NCBI GenBank assembly: GCA_002371265.1
Contig: DFGT01000015.1
Location: forward strand, 7,920-70,171
Source: Bacteroidales bacterium UBA3743
GTDB taxonomy: Bacteria; Bacteroidota; Bacteroidia; Bacteroidales; Paludibacteraceae
Direction of reading: 5' to 3'
Length of the DNA: 62,252 nt
Below, one piece after another: positions 24,795 through 33,832 of the stretch (the first letter of the stretch is position 1; the number at the start of each line of letters is the position of its first letter). Under the pieces are notes generated by a model, which worked only from the letters and a program-made list of their open reading frames with translations, searched no databases and had not been told where the DNA came from. The position numbers and the translations under genes were made by a program.

Positions 24795-25562
24795 TTAATT
24801 GCTGTAAAAATGTGACACTGGAAGCATAAACTTCAAAACCAACGCCAAATTCTGCGTGCTGGCTCTTTGAAAGAGTTCCATCTTTCCACACTCATACAAA
24901 TCATGTGTACCGTAGTTCCAACGTATCTCCAACATCGGATGTACTTTTTCCAAATGCAAATCAAAACCTACAGCCGCACATAGCGAAAGGTCGTATTTGC
25001 TGGTCTCTATATCCGGATTGACGCGGGGGTCTCTCAACGTTAGCGTCTGCCTCTGCAATTCTGTGACGACTGTTTCATCTTTCTCCTTTATCAAGAAACT
25101 GACTTGTGGTCCAAAATTGACGTAGGCTCTTGCTTTTCTGCCAAAATATATATGTGCAAGCAAAGGAATGTCGATATATGTCAACTCTCTGTCCAAATCA
25201 ACACCATTGAAATCGACTTCATCCGCGCCGACCAGTCTTTCTGTCTGTCCATTTCTTGCCCTGAACTGCTCACACCAACCTTTTTGTGTAAGATTGCATT
25301 CCAAAAACACTCCAAAATGGTTCTGGGCAATATAAAGAGCATTCACTCCTGCTGTCATACCACGTTGATTGAAAAGAGACTGGTCTCCTATCATGCTGGT
25401 GTATGAAGTGTTGTTGTGCAGGAATCTCACTTGCGACATATTCACACCACCCGACACGCCGACAGCAACTTCCTGTTCGAAACTGCGTCTCTCCTGTGCC
25501 GACGTCGCGCACACACACGTCGCAGCAAGCAATGATGAAACTATGATTTTGGCTACTCTCAT
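24795..25562 (-). CDS. PorT-type outer-membrane beta-barrel protein
   Basis: 255 residues. A Sec signal peptide ends near ATSAQ (22). The mature part starts VAVGVSGGVNMSQVRF and continues with alternating amphipathic strands (GVFLECNLTQKGW, YIDIPLLAHIYF, AYVNFGPQVSFLI, SLCAAVGFDLHL) ending LALVLKFMLPVSHFYSN, as in the 8-stranded OMP_b-brl_2/PorT barrels. No enzyme motif. The start is 3 bases after the stop of the LysM gene, so both are co-transcribed; an outer-membrane barrel with a peptidoglycan-binding periplasmic protein makes an envelope-linked pair. Confidence 0.8.
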   Translation of the reverse strand: MRVAKIIVSSLLAATCVCATSAQERRSFEQEVAVGVSGGVNMSQVRFLHNNTSYTSMIGDQSLFNQRGMTAGVNALYIAQNHFGVFLECNLTQKGWCEQFRARNGQTERLVGADEVDFNGVDLDRELTYIDIPLLAHIYFGRKARAYVNFGPQVSFLIKEKDETVVTELQRQTLTLRDPRVNPDIETSKYDLSLCAAVGFDLHLEKVHPMLEIRWNYGTHDLYECGKMELFQRASTQNLALVLKFMLPVSHFYSN

Positions 25563-25565
25563 ATT

Positions 25566-27806
25566 TTATTTAGCAAACATTTTGCAGCCGTTAGTCTCGC
25601 TGTTCTCTATGATGAAGTGACGTGAATTGATAAATCCTCCCGTCTCTCCCACTCTGTTGAATTTGAAATCAGATTGCAATGTAGACGGTGCGATCTTGTC
25701 CAACGCCCACTCGAAATCATGTCCATATTTCTGCATCGACTCACAGAAATACATCATCATATCGTATCCGAGGATAGCGTACATAGGATGCGAATTCGTA
25801 GGCTCAGCATTGTAATATGAACGATATTTTTTCAAGAATTTGATTGTCTCCTCGCTCTTGAAATCGATAAAGAACGGTGATGTAAAATATGTGTCGTAAT
25901 GGAACAACTCCTTGCTGATACTGTTGTAGTTCTGCCATTCATTAAAGCCAAACACTGCAATTTCAGTATCTTTAGCCTTCAACATGTTGATAATCGGAAG
26001 AATCTGATTCAACGCCACCTGGTTTGTTGTGACTGGGAATATCAAATTCTTTTTCTTCTTATCCACCGTCTTCTTCAACTCTGTATAATTAGAGAATACG
26101 ACATCCTTATTCTTGACTCCCATCGCATCTAGAGTGAACTTCAATGTATCTGCCCACACTGCCTTGTCATTATATTTAGGATCAGAGAACGACACGATAA
26201 CCACATTGTAGTCCTTGAAATTCTGGGCAATCTGCAAAGCCACGTCGGCCGCGCTTTCATTCTGAGGTGCGTTAATCTGGAAAACACTTGCATTATTTTT
26301 CACCTCTTCCGATTTCGAAGTAAATGGAATGACAAGCTTCACATTGTTTGCCAATGCGAAATCCGCCATGGTCTTGATCTGCGACTGATATGCAGGTCCG
26401 ATGATGAAATCCATATTCTTCAGCTCATTGTATGAGACAAGAGTCTGAGCCTCCGCATCAGTCTTTCCTGAATCATAAACACGAAGATTGATGTTCAAAC
26501 CTGTTTTACGCAATGTGTCGACAGCAAGAAGCATACCATTATAGAATTCGATAAATCTCTCTGTATTTGCATCTATCTTGCTGGTTTCAGTCACCTTAGC
26601 AAAATTCCAAGGCAATGCAAGTGCACATTCTATCGAAGTCTTAGGCTCTGAATTGAACACTTTTTCAAGTGAAGTGCTTATGGAATCCGCAGTGTTGATC
26701 TCCGCTATTTCTGTAGAATTCAATGGGATTCTCAATATCTTGCCTGCCATCAAACCGTTAGCGACGTCTGGATTTGCCTTGATCAAATCCTCCTGAGTGA
26801 TCTGATACTGTTTGCAGATTCCGAATATAGTCTCCTCTTGCTTGACAATATGAATCTTATGCGACGGTGCCTGATTCTGCTCTGGTTCGACGAATGAGTT
26901 GCTCTGGAACACAGGTGGAATGATAAGCATCTTACCCTCCTGAAGTTCTGTATCTATTCCTGGATTTCTCGACACCAAAGCATCCTGGCTGATGCCATAT
27001 TGTTTGGAGATGCTGTAGACTGTCTCTCCTTTTTTTACAATATGAGTCTTTAACTCACTCTTCTTAGTAGTGTTTTCTACAGGAGCGGAAGTGTTAGCGT
27101 AAGTAGGCGGGATAATAAGGATCTGCCCGATTTTCACACCTTCCTTAGCATCAGGATTAAGTTTCACAATCTCATCCGCAGCCACATTATGCTGTTTGCT
27201 GATACTGTAAAGAGTCTCACCCTTCTTCACTTCATGGGCCGCGAAATTAGGACGTTTTGTATCAGTATTAGCTGTCGATGGAGTTGTAGTTGTAGACGGT
27301 GCTGTCGACTTAGTTTTTTCCACTGGTTTAGTCACCACAGGTGCAGGAGTATTCTTAACTGGTTCGGAAGCCTCCTTTTCTGCTTTGTTACGACGAGCGA
27401 CAAGTTCCTTCTTCTGTGGAATACGAATATTTGTACCCTCGATCAGTCCACGTGTTTTCAACGAAGGATTAGCCTCATAAAGGTCATCATAAGTCAAGCC
27501 ATATTTCTGCTTAAGTGAAAACAGAGTCTCACTCTTCTGCACTTTATGCATCACACCCTGAGTATTCTTTTTTGGGATAAGCAAATGCTCTCCCTCCTTC
27601 AGACCATTCTTAGTCTGAGGGTTAGCCTCTTGTATCTCAGCTTGAGTGACACCGAACTTCTTGGAAATCGAATAGAAACCTTCGCTCTTTGCCACTGAAT
27701 ATTCATAATATGGTTTGCCCCCTACGATCTTAGTTGGATATTCTCCAGCCAACACCATAGAGACAGACAATGATGCAAGTATGCTCGCAAAAAATCTTCC
27801 AGTCAT
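25566..27806 (-). CDS. Five-LysM protein fused to a periplasmic-binding (type 1) domain
   Basis: 746 residues. A signal peptide ends near VLAGEYP. Five LysM repeats of about 45 residues follow, at roughly 30-78, 84-130, 188-235, 253-300 and 316-362, each with the (V/K)xxxE(T)(L/V/I)(Y/F)SI..K.. and NP.....L..G..L.IP pattern; a Thr/Pro/Lys-rich linker separates the second and third. From about 390 the chain is a periplasmic-binding fold related to amino-acid ABC receptors (FYNGMLLAVDTLRKTGLNI, FIIGPAYQSQIKTMADFA, VIVSFSDPKYND). LysM modules bind peptidoglycan. The receptor domain may bind a small ligand or serve as a structural mimic. First gene of the unit with the beta-barrel. Confidence 0.85.
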   Translation of the reverse strand: MTGRFFASILASLSVSMVLAGEYPTKIVGGKPYYEYSVAKSEGFYSISKKFGVTQAEIQEANPQTKNGLKEGEHLLIPKKNTQGVMHKVQKSETLFSLKQKYGLTYDDLYEANPSLKTRGLIEGTNIRIPQKKELVARRNKAEKEASEPVKNTPAPVVTKPVEKTKSTAPSTTTTPSTANTDTKRPNFAAHEVKKGETLYSISKQHNVAADEIVKLNPDAKEGVKIGQILIIPPTYANTSAPVENTTKKSELKTHIVKKGETVYSISKQYGISQDALVSRNPGIDTELQEGKMLIIPPVFQSNSFVEPEQNQAPSHKIHIVKQEETIFGICKQYQITQEDLIKANPDVANGLMAGKILRIPLNSTEIAEINTADSISTSLEKVFNSEPKTSIECALALPWNFAKVTETSKIDANTERFIEFYNGMLLAVDTLRKTGLNINLRVYDSGKTDAEAQTLVSYNELKNMDFIIGPAYQSQIKTMADFALANNVKLVIPFTSKSEEVKNNASVFQINAPQNESAADVALQIAQNFKDYNVVIVSFSDPKYNDKAVWADTLKFTLDAMGVKNKDVVFSNYTELKKTVDKKKKNLIFPVTTNQVALNQILPIINMLKAKDTEIAVFGFNEWQNYNSISKELFHYDTYFTSPFFIDFKSEETIKFLKKYRSYYNAEPTNSHPMYAILGYDMMMYFCESMQKYGHDFEWALDKIAPSTLQSDFKFNRVGETGGFINSRHFIIENSETNGCKMFAK

Positions 27807-27829
27807 ATAAATACAAGTTTATATTTTCG

Positions 27830-27837
27830 CAAAATTA
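27830..27837 (-). promoter_or_regulatory. -7 box of the LysM/beta-barrel unit
   Basis: Minus-strand TAATTTTG, 24 bases before the ATG; no clear -33. Confidence 0.45.
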
Positions 27838-28267
27838 TGAAAAAGTTTTGAAAATGCGAAATGCAGGATGGAAAATGAAAATTCGATATACACATCTTTT
27901 TCTTAATGACTAGTTGAAATGTCAGCACCTGTTATTCCTGCTTTCGTGTAACAAAATGGGTATATACTACAGCTGTCACAATAACTTTTTATTTTCTTAC
28001 AAAACAATAAATTCAAACAATCTTCGTTTCATATCATGAAAAAAAAAACTAAAATAGGTTCTATGAAAAAAAAAATTACACTTTATTGAAAGTGTTGTGA
28101 GAGTTAGTTTTTAAGAAGATATAAAACAAATAGGGTTCAATTATAATAGACGCGTCACCATCCTATATAATTATAAATTCTGACAACTCCATTGTCACGC
28201 AATCCACACTTTCTGATTATTAATTAAATTATGTCTGTATGGGATTGCAACAGACAAGCGAAAAGAT
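27838..28267. other. 430-base intergenic region, no gene supported
   Basis: AT-rich spacer between divergent genes. It holds two A9-A10 tracts within a tiny plus-strand frame (28036-28089, 17 residues, lysine-rich) that I do not call. A 5' leader for the lipoprotein gene at 28268 probably lies here, but no clean TAnnTTTG box was found. Confidence 0.4.
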
Positions 28268-29116
28268 ATGGGAAAAAATATTTTTATTTGGGGCATATTT
28301 TGTGTCCTATCAGCAGTTTTGTTTTCCTCGTGTAACAAAGAAGATGAGGAAATCGACAAAGGTAATCCAGAAAGTGTTACTCAAAAGCAAAAACATCTTG
28401 TATCTTTGACGTGTCACGAATCAGGTAAAACAGAAAACATAACGTATAAATATGATGCAACTGGGAAAATGATAAAAAAGTCTTTCTCTGACGGGGAAGA
28501 GCATTATTGTTTTAATTTTTCCGACACTATGACTATAGGAGGAAACGAACAAGTCATATTTTACAAAACAAAATTCAACTCCGATGGTTCAATCGTTATA
28601 GATTCGACCATATATAAACACATTACCACATCGAAATATGTGCCAGATAACACCATCCCGTATTCTTCAACAAGAATTTTCAATTATGATGAAAATGGAC
28701 ATCTTGTCTATTCTGAATCAAATGATTCAAACGAAGAAGAACCAAAAGAGACGTACGAGTGGATATGGGAAGATGGCAACATCACAAATTTCAAATCTTC
28801 ACTTATCGAATTAGTCAACTACAGTTATGAAATAAACTGGCAGTATAAATACACAAATGATGAAGTGACGACTCCGATTGTAAACAAAACAGATATCCTA
28901 TTTAGTTGCTACTGCAATGATCACATGATAGACTACTGCAATAGATATGGCATATCATGTAAGAATCTTCCTGTATCGATAATAAACGTGAAGAATGGTA
29001 CTGAAAAGAGAATAACATGGACATTAGATAACGATGGTTATCCCATCAAAGCAGAATGGTATTTTTCAGATAATCCTACAGATATTATCTTAAGCCAAGA
29101 ATTTATTTGGGAATAA
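28268..29116 (+). CDS. Surface lipoprotein with YD-like strands (DUF4595-like)
   Basis: 282 residues. Signal peptide II with lipobox FSSC (about Cys22) then NKEDEEIDK, an acidic surface-export signal. The body repeats strands of the form ITYKYDATGKMIKKS, RIFNYDENGHLVYSES, ITWTLDNDGYPIKAEWY, the YD-type beta pattern seen in Bacteroidales DUF4595-like lipoproteins. Family identity is from pattern only and the function is unknown. A stable terminator follows 12 bases after the stop. Single gene. Confidence 0.75.
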   Translation: MGKNIFIWGIFCVLSAVLFSSCNKEDEEIDKGNPESVTQKQKHLVSLTCHESGKTENITYKYDATGKMIKKSFSDGEEHYCFNFSDTMTIGGNEQVIFYKTKFNSDGSIVIDSTIYKHITTSKYVPDNTIPYSSTRIFNYDENGHLVYSESNDSNEEEPKETYEWIWEDGNITNFKSSLIELVNYSYEINWQYKYTNDEVTTPIVNKTDILFSCYCNDHMIDYCNRYGISCKNLPVSIINVKNGTEKRITWTLDNDGYPIKAEWYFSDNPTDIILSQEFIWE

Positions 29117-29127
29117 ACGTCTAAAAA

Positions 29128-29164
29128 AATAAGAGCCTGGTAATCCACCGAGCTCTTATTTTTT
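29128..29164 (+). terminator. Terminator of the 28268 lipoprotein gene
   Basis: AATAAGAGC / GCTCTTATT, 9 bp, then TTTT. The near-symmetric arms could also act on the other strand. Confidence 0.8.
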
Positions 29165-29240
29165 CGTACATCATCGTTTGCCTTAAAAAATTATCAATCA
29201 ACAAAATCTAAACTTTTTCAAAAAAAATATCCTTTTTATG

Positions 29241-29270
29241 TTGCCATATCAACAAAAAGCACTAATTTTG
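29241..29270 (+). promoter_or_regulatory. Promoter of tRNA-Pro
   Basis: TTG at 29241-29243, 19-base spacer, TAATTTTG at 29263-29270, 26 bases before the mature tRNA 5' end. Confidence 0.75.
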
Positions 29271-29296
29271 CATTCGCAAATGAGAAATATTGCAAT

Positions 29297-29371
29297 CGAG
29301 ATGTAGCGCAGTCCGGTTAGCGCATCTGGTTTGGGACCAGAGGGTCGGGGGTTCGAATCCCTTCATCTCGA
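29297..29371 (+). tRNA. tRNA-Pro (TGG)
   Basis: 75 bases fold as a full cloverleaf: acceptor CGAGATG/CATCTCG, D arm GCGC/GCGC, anticodon stem TCTGG/CCAGA with loop TTTGGGA (anticodon TGG), T stem GGGGG/CCCTT around TTCGAAT, discriminator A. The CCA end is not encoded. It has its own promoter and terminator, so it is a single-gene unit. Confidence 0.95.
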
Positions 29372-29374
29372 CAT

Positions 29375-29405
29375 AAGGAGAATCAATTTGGTTCTCCTTT
29401 TTTTA
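29375..29405 (+). terminator. Terminator of tRNA-Pro
   Basis: AAGGAGAA / TTCTCCTT stem followed by a T run. Confidence 0.85.
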
Positions 29406-29558
29406 TTTTTGCAAGTTGCGATCCGTTTTGCAACAAAATTCTACCACAGTATAATTAAAAATAACCGTCTCACGGTTAGCTAAATATCGTTGACATTTGG
29501 GCTATAACAATGTAGATGATATAATGACGTGTCAAAGCCAATAACAGGCAACAAAAAA

Positions 29559-29582
29559 GAGACGTTGCGATGCAACGTCTCT
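29559..29582 (-). terminator. Terminator of the TPR gene
   Basis: AGAGACGTTGC / GCAACGTCTCT, 11 bp perfect with a 2-base centre, followed on the minus strand by TTTTTTG. The same outer bases as other AGAGACG palindromes but a different inner stem. Confidence 0.8.
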
Positions 29583-29606
29583 TCAATATAGATTAATCTT
29601 TAACCC

Positions 29607-30812
29607 TTATTTTAGGTTGCTAATTTCTTTCTGAATAGCATCTGCCTTAGCACCCTGGTTTAGCTGCATATATACGCTACGAAGCATCTGCAAGTTACTG
29701 ATATTCTTAGCATCGATCGCACGAGCCTTCTCCAATGGTTCTACAGCCTTCTGGAACTCAGCCTTTGCTGTCTTTACAGCAGCGTCATATTTAGCCTTCT
29801 GCTTTACTGGAATCTTGCCAGCCTCATTGTAAAGATCCTGTCCTTTCATCATGTAGACAGCACCAATGCCAGAATAAGCCTCGAAGTTGTTTGCATCTAC
29901 TGTAAGAGCGGAATTGAAAGCGCTGATAGCCTTGTCATACTCCTTAGCCTGCATCAAAGAGTTGCCCTTTACAACATGATACTGAACCTCCTTAGGATTC
30001 TTTGCGATTGCCTCATCAAGATACTTCACTGCCTCATCCACTTTCTTAGTAGAAATGTAGTAGTTGATAAGAGAGCCAAACAAGAACTTGTTGTTAGGAT
30101 CCTTTGCTATACCCTCCTTCAATGTGTTTACAGCCTTAACGGTATCTCCATTAGCGATATAAGACTGGTATAGCCAATCATACATCTTTGAGGCCTCCTT
30201 ATGGTCGACATTCTTGAAATCCTCCATCATTGTGATAGCTTCTTTCTTTTTCAAATCCTCATCAAGCAAAGCTGCATTGATTGCGAAGAAATAGATGTCG
30301 TTGTAGATAGAATCCTTTGGTGTTCCTGCCATTGCTGGTGAGTTAGGAATCTCCATATACTTTGTCCACAATGCAACAGCTCCCTTGTAATCCTGTGAAG
30401 TGTAGCAGTTGTTACCCTCACCGATCAAATACTCCTGAAGCTGAGTAAGTTTGCTCTTGATCTCTTTTGCATAAGCTGGCTTTACCTTACCTTTCTCGTT
30501 TGGCTGCTGGTCCAAATCCCACGCCTTAAAATATGCGTCTGTTGCCTTAATCAAATAATTCTTGATATCAGCCTTGTTTGATCCACCTGCGATTTCCTTA
30601 TAAGACAACATATATGTCTTACCTGCCAAATTGAATGTTTTTGCCTGATTGGCAGTCTCAGGATGCGTCATTGCTGGCTCAATGTTCTTTCTAGCCTCTG
30701 CCAAATCCATTGGCTCATACAAAGCGTTATCTGTCGCTTTTAGGTTTGCTTTCTGCGCGAATACACTCATTGAAAGAGCCACCATCGCTGCCGCAATTGA
30801 ATATTTCTTCAT
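29607..30812 (-). CDS. Periplasmic tetratricopeptide-repeat protein
   Basis: 401 residues. A signal peptide ends at SVFAQ (20). The mature chain is helical with TPR units; the clearest are at about 235-335 (KFLFGSLINYYISTKKVDEAVKYLDEAI, YHVVKGNSLMQAKEYDKAISAFNSAL, FEAYSGIGAVYMMKGQDLYNEA). TPRs bind proteins and often serve in envelope assembly in Bacteroidales. The ligand is unknown. Single gene with TAACTTTG as a -7 box at 30844-30851 and its own terminator. Confidence 0.82.
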   Translation of the reverse strand: MKKYSIAAAMVALSMSVFAQKANLKATDNALYEPMDLAEARKNIEPAMTHPETANQAKTFNLAGKTYMLSYKEIAGGSNKADIKNYLIKATDAYFKAWDLDQQPNEKGKVKPAYAKEIKSKLTQLQEYLIGEGNNCYTSQDYKGAVALWTKYMEIPNSPAMAGTPKDSIYNDIYFFAINAALLDEDLKKKEAITMMEDFKNVDHKEASKMYDWLYQSYIANGDTVKAVNTLKEGIAKDPNNKFLFGSLINYYISTKKVDEAVKYLDEAIAKNPKEVQYHVVKGNSLMQAKEYDKAISAFNSALTVDANNFEAYSGIGAVYMMKGQDLYNEAGKIPVKQKAKYDAAVKTAKAEFQKAVEPLEKARAIDAKNISNLQMLRSVYMQLNQGAKADAIQKEISNLK

Positions 30813-30843
30813 TTTCTTTTAATAAATTATCAATTAAACTTTG

Positions 30844-30851
30844 CAAAGTTA
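30844..30851 (-). promoter_or_regulatory. -7 box of the TPR gene
   Basis: Minus-strand TAACTTTG (TAnnTTTG), 32 bases before the ATG. Confidence 0.45.
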
Positions 30852-30917
30852 TCGCTATTTTACGACTTTGCATAAATTATTTTAATGTTGTGTGGCAACA
30901 AATTAAAAATGTAATAT

Positions 30918-30940
30918 GGGGCAGGTATAAAACCTGCCCC
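30918..30940 (-). terminator. Palindrome after gyrA, probable terminator
   Basis: GGGGCAGGT / ACCTGCCCC, 9 bp perfect, loop ATAAA, 8 bases beyond the gyrA stop. Of the same type as the GGGCAGAC palindromes at 317 and 5375. Confidence 0.65.
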
Positions 30941-30947
30941 TACCAAA

Positions 30948-33560
30948 TTATTCCTCTGTTGGTGTCTCAACAGTAGTATTGTCCACTACTTCTCCACCCT
31001 CAACATTTGGTGTTTCTCCTTCTACTTCAGGATTCTCCTCTTCTTCCTCAGCGGAAACCTTACATACAGAAGCGATAACATCATTTTTCTTTGACAAGTT
31101 GATCAAGCGAACTCCCTGAGCGGCACGGCCAAGCACTCTTGTGCCAGCAATCTTCAATCTGATTGCTATACCAGATGTGTTGATGATCATCAAATCGTTG
31201 TCGTCCGTAACAGCCTGGATAGCAACAAGTTTACCTGTTTTTTCTGTCACATTCAATGTTCTGACACCTTTTGCTCCACGCTTAGTGATACGATATAGTG
31301 TAGCTGGATTACCGTCTTCATCCATGATGATATTGCCGTTCTCATCACGGTCGTCAAGGTAAGAACGTTTACCGAATCCATTTTCCGAAACGACAAGCAA
31401 TGTCTCTGGCGAGTTTTTCTCCACACATACCATACCTACCACTCTATCTGTTGGATCATCCTCATCAAGTGTCATACCACGCACTCCAGTAGCGGTTCTT
31501 CCAAGTGGACGCAAGTCGCCAGAATCCTCTCTGAAACGAACAGCACGACCGTTACGGCTGGCGATTATAACATCACTCTTTCCGTCTGTCAACGATACGT
31601 TGATCACCTCGTCGTCTTCACGGATTGTAATCGCGTTGACTCCATTTGTACGAGGACGTGAATACTGCTCAAGCAATGTTCTCTTCACTACACCCTGCTT
31701 TGTACAGAAAATCAAATAGTGTGAGTTGACATACTCTTTGTCGTTCAAGCCACGCACCTTAACAAATGCGTTGATTCTGTCGTCGGAATCAAGCTGGATA
31801 AGGTTCTGCAATGCTCTACCCTTAGAATTCTTGGCTCCAGGCTGAATCTCGTATACACGAAGCCAGTAGCAGCGTCCTTTCTGAGAGAACAACAGCAATG
31901 TGTCGTGCATTGATGCCTGATAGATATATTCGATGAAATCCTCATCTCTTGAATTGCTTGCCTTAGATCCGACACCTCCTCTACCCTGTGTCTTATACTC
32001 CACAAGCGGAGTAGACTTAACGTATCCAAGATGTGAGATTGTGATGACCATCTCGTCGTCGGCATAGAAATCCTCCGGATTGAATGAGGCTCCAGCGTAA
32101 TCAATCTCTGTGCGTCTCTCGTCGCCGTATTTTTCCTTGATCTCAAGAAGTTCAGCCTTGATGATGTCACGACGCAACTCCTCACTTGCCAAAACAGCCT
32201 CCAAATGTGCGATCAACTTCATCACCTCATCATATTCAGCTTTCAACTTGTCGATTTCCAAGCCTGTCAACGCTCTCAAACGCATCTCAACGATATCCTT
32301 TGCCTGGATTTCATCAAGTGGCTCTGGAAGTTCAACCTGTAGTCGCTGGATTGCGATCGCTGCAGTCTCACTGCTTCGGATGATGCTGATCACCTGCTCG
32401 ATATTGTCGACGGCGATAATTCTACCCTTCAAAATATGAGCTCTCTTCTGAGCCTCTTTAAGTTCAAATTGTGTACGACGTGTTACAACCTCCATTCTGA
32501 ACTTAGCAAACTCAGAGATCTGATCCTTCAATGTAAGCAGACGTGGACGTCCATTGACCAAAGCGATGCTGTTCACGCTGAATGAGCTCTGTAGCTGGCT
32601 CATCTTCATCAGCTTGTTGAGCACCACATTTGAGTTGGCGTCTCTCTTGATGTCGATAACAATACGTGTTCCGACCTCACCATCCGACTCATCGTTGATG
32701 TTTGAGATTCCTTCTATCTTGCCATCCTTCACCAAGTCGGCAATCTGCTCGATCAACTCACGTTTGTTCACCTGATAAGGAATCTCTGTGACGACGATCT
32801 TCTCACGGTTGTCTTCTGACTCGATCTCTGTGCGCGACTTGATGATGATACGTCCACGACCAGTCAGATACGCGTCTTTGACACCATCATATCCACAGAT
32901 GATACCACCTGTAGGGAAATCAGGAGCCTTGATGATCTTGATCAAGTCTTCCGGATCAATGTCGGGATTGTCAACATAAGCGACAACAGCGTCAAGAGTG
33001 TCGCTCAAGTTGTGAGTCGGCATATTTGTAGCCATACCTACGGCGATTCCCGAAGCTCCGTTGATAATCAAGTTTGGAATACGAGTAGGAAGAACTGTTG
33101 GTTCCTGATACTCACCGTCGAAATTGTCCACAAAATCGACCGTGTCCTTCTCTATATCCACTAACATAGTGTCGGAAATCTTGTCGAGACGAGCCTCAGT
33201 GTAACGCATTGCGGCTGGTCCATCACCATCGACACTACCAAAGTTTCCTTGTTTGTCGACTAGGGTGTAACGCATATTCCACTCCTGCGCCATTCTCACA
33301 AGTGCTCCATACACAGAACTGTCGCCATGAGGGTGGTACTTACCCATTACCTCACCCACAATACGTGCACACTTCTTTGTCGGTTTGTCATGTGTAATGT
33401 TAAGCTCATTCATACCGTACATCACACGGCGGTGAACCGGTTTGAAACCGTCACGCACGTCTGGCAAGGCACGAGCCACAATAACGGACATAGCATAGTC
33501 AATATACGACGTACGCATTTCGTCGTCAATATTGACTGGGATTATTCTACCGTCTGCCAT
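30948..33560 (-). CDS. gyrA: DNA gyrase subunit A
   Basis: 870 residues, cytoplasmic. It starts with the canonical SYIDYAMSVIVARALPDVRDG; the active-site Tyr is in AAMRYTEARL (Tyr120). The quinolone-determining region reads HPHGDSSVYGALVRMAQ (76-92), with Ser81 at the position of E. coli Ser83 and Gly85 at that of Asp87. The C-terminal beta-pinwheel begins near 510 and contains the GyrA-box-like KTQGRGGVGSKA; a 40-residue acidic tail (EEEEENPEVEGE) ends the protein. With GyrB (not in this window) it introduces negative supercoils. The GyrA box argues against ParC. Monocistronic. Confidence 0.96.
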   Translation of the reverse strand: MADGRIIPVNIDDEMRTSYIDYAMSVIVARALPDVRDGFKPVHRRVMYGMNELNITHDKPTKKCARIVGEVMGKYHPHGDSSVYGALVRMAQEWNMRYTLVDKQGNFGSVDGDGPAAMRYTEARLDKISDTMLVDIEKDTVDFVDNFDGEYQEPTVLPTRIPNLIINGASGIAVGMATNMPTHNLSDTLDAVVAYVDNPDIDPEDLIKIIKAPDFPTGGIICGYDGVKDAYLTGRGRIIIKSRTEIESEDNREKIVVTEIPYQVNKRELIEQIADLVKDGKIEGISNINDESDGEVGTRIVIDIKRDANSNVVLNKLMKMSQLQSSFSVNSIALVNGRPRLLTLKDQISEFAKFRMEVVTRRTQFELKEAQKRAHILKGRIIAVDNIEQVISIIRSSETAAIAIQRLQVELPEPLDEIQAKDIVEMRLRALTGLEIDKLKAEYDEVMKLIAHLEAVLASEELRRDIIKAELLEIKEKYGDERRTEIDYAGASFNPEDFYADDEMVITISHLGYVKSTPLVEYKTQGRGGVGSKASNSRDEDFIEYIYQASMHDTLLLFSQKGRCYWLRVYEIQPGAKNSKGRALQNLIQLDSDDRINAFVKVRGLNDKEYVNSHYLIFCTKQGVVKRTLLEQYSRPRTNGVNAITIREDDEVINVSLTDGKSDVIIASRNGRAVRFREDSGDLRPLGRTATGVRGMTLDEDDPTDRVVGMVCVEKNSPETLLVVSENGFGKRSYLDDRDENGNIIMDEDGNPATLYRITKRGAKGVRTLNVTEKTGKLVAIQAVTDDNDLMIINTSGIAIRLKIAGTRVLGRAAQGVRLINLSKKNDVIASVCKVSAEEEEENPEVEGETPNVEGGEVVDNTTVETPTEE

Positions 33561-33607
33561 AATTCTTTGTTATATTTTATTTTTTGTTTTTTTCATTTCA
33601 TATGTAG

Positions 33608-33644
33608 AGACGCATGGACATACGATTTCCACAGACATGCGTCT
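33608..33644. repeat. AGACGCATG palindrome
   Basis: AGACGCATG (33608-33616) and CATGCGTCT (33636-33644) around a 19-base loop, preceded by GTAG. A member of the AGACGC palindrome family, between gyrA and the kinase-like pair. Confidence 0.55.
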
Positions 33645-33740
33645 AGACGCAAATCATATTGTAAAAATAGCACATTTTGCCGACATACGCAATTTTTCGC
33701 ACAAAAATACGTCTATTTTCGAAGCAAGATTAAAAATCCA

Positions 33741-33778
33741 CCCCCTGTCGGTGGCGAATACAGAATCCGACAGAGGGG
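33741..33778 (-). terminator. Hairpin after the kinase-N-lobe pair
   Basis: CCCC-CTGTCGG / CCGACAG-A-GGGG with a 15-base loop, 55 bases beyond the stop at 33833. Probable terminator or processed 3' end, though the following T run is poor. Confidence 0.5.
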
Positions 33779-33832
33779 AAATATGGATCAAATTAGAAAT
33801 TAGAAATGAGAAATGATAAATTTAACATCTTA

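Noticed and set aside
28036..28089. 17-residue Lys-rich mini-ORF with two A tracts
   Set aside because: No promoter or conserved feature, and A-rich DNA easily gives MKKK-type frames.
30948..33560. Quinolone-resistance change in GyrA (Gly85 at the E. coli Asp87 position)
   Set aside because: The Ser81 equivalent is unchanged, and I cannot tell from one sequence whether Gly is simply the natural residue in this lineage.
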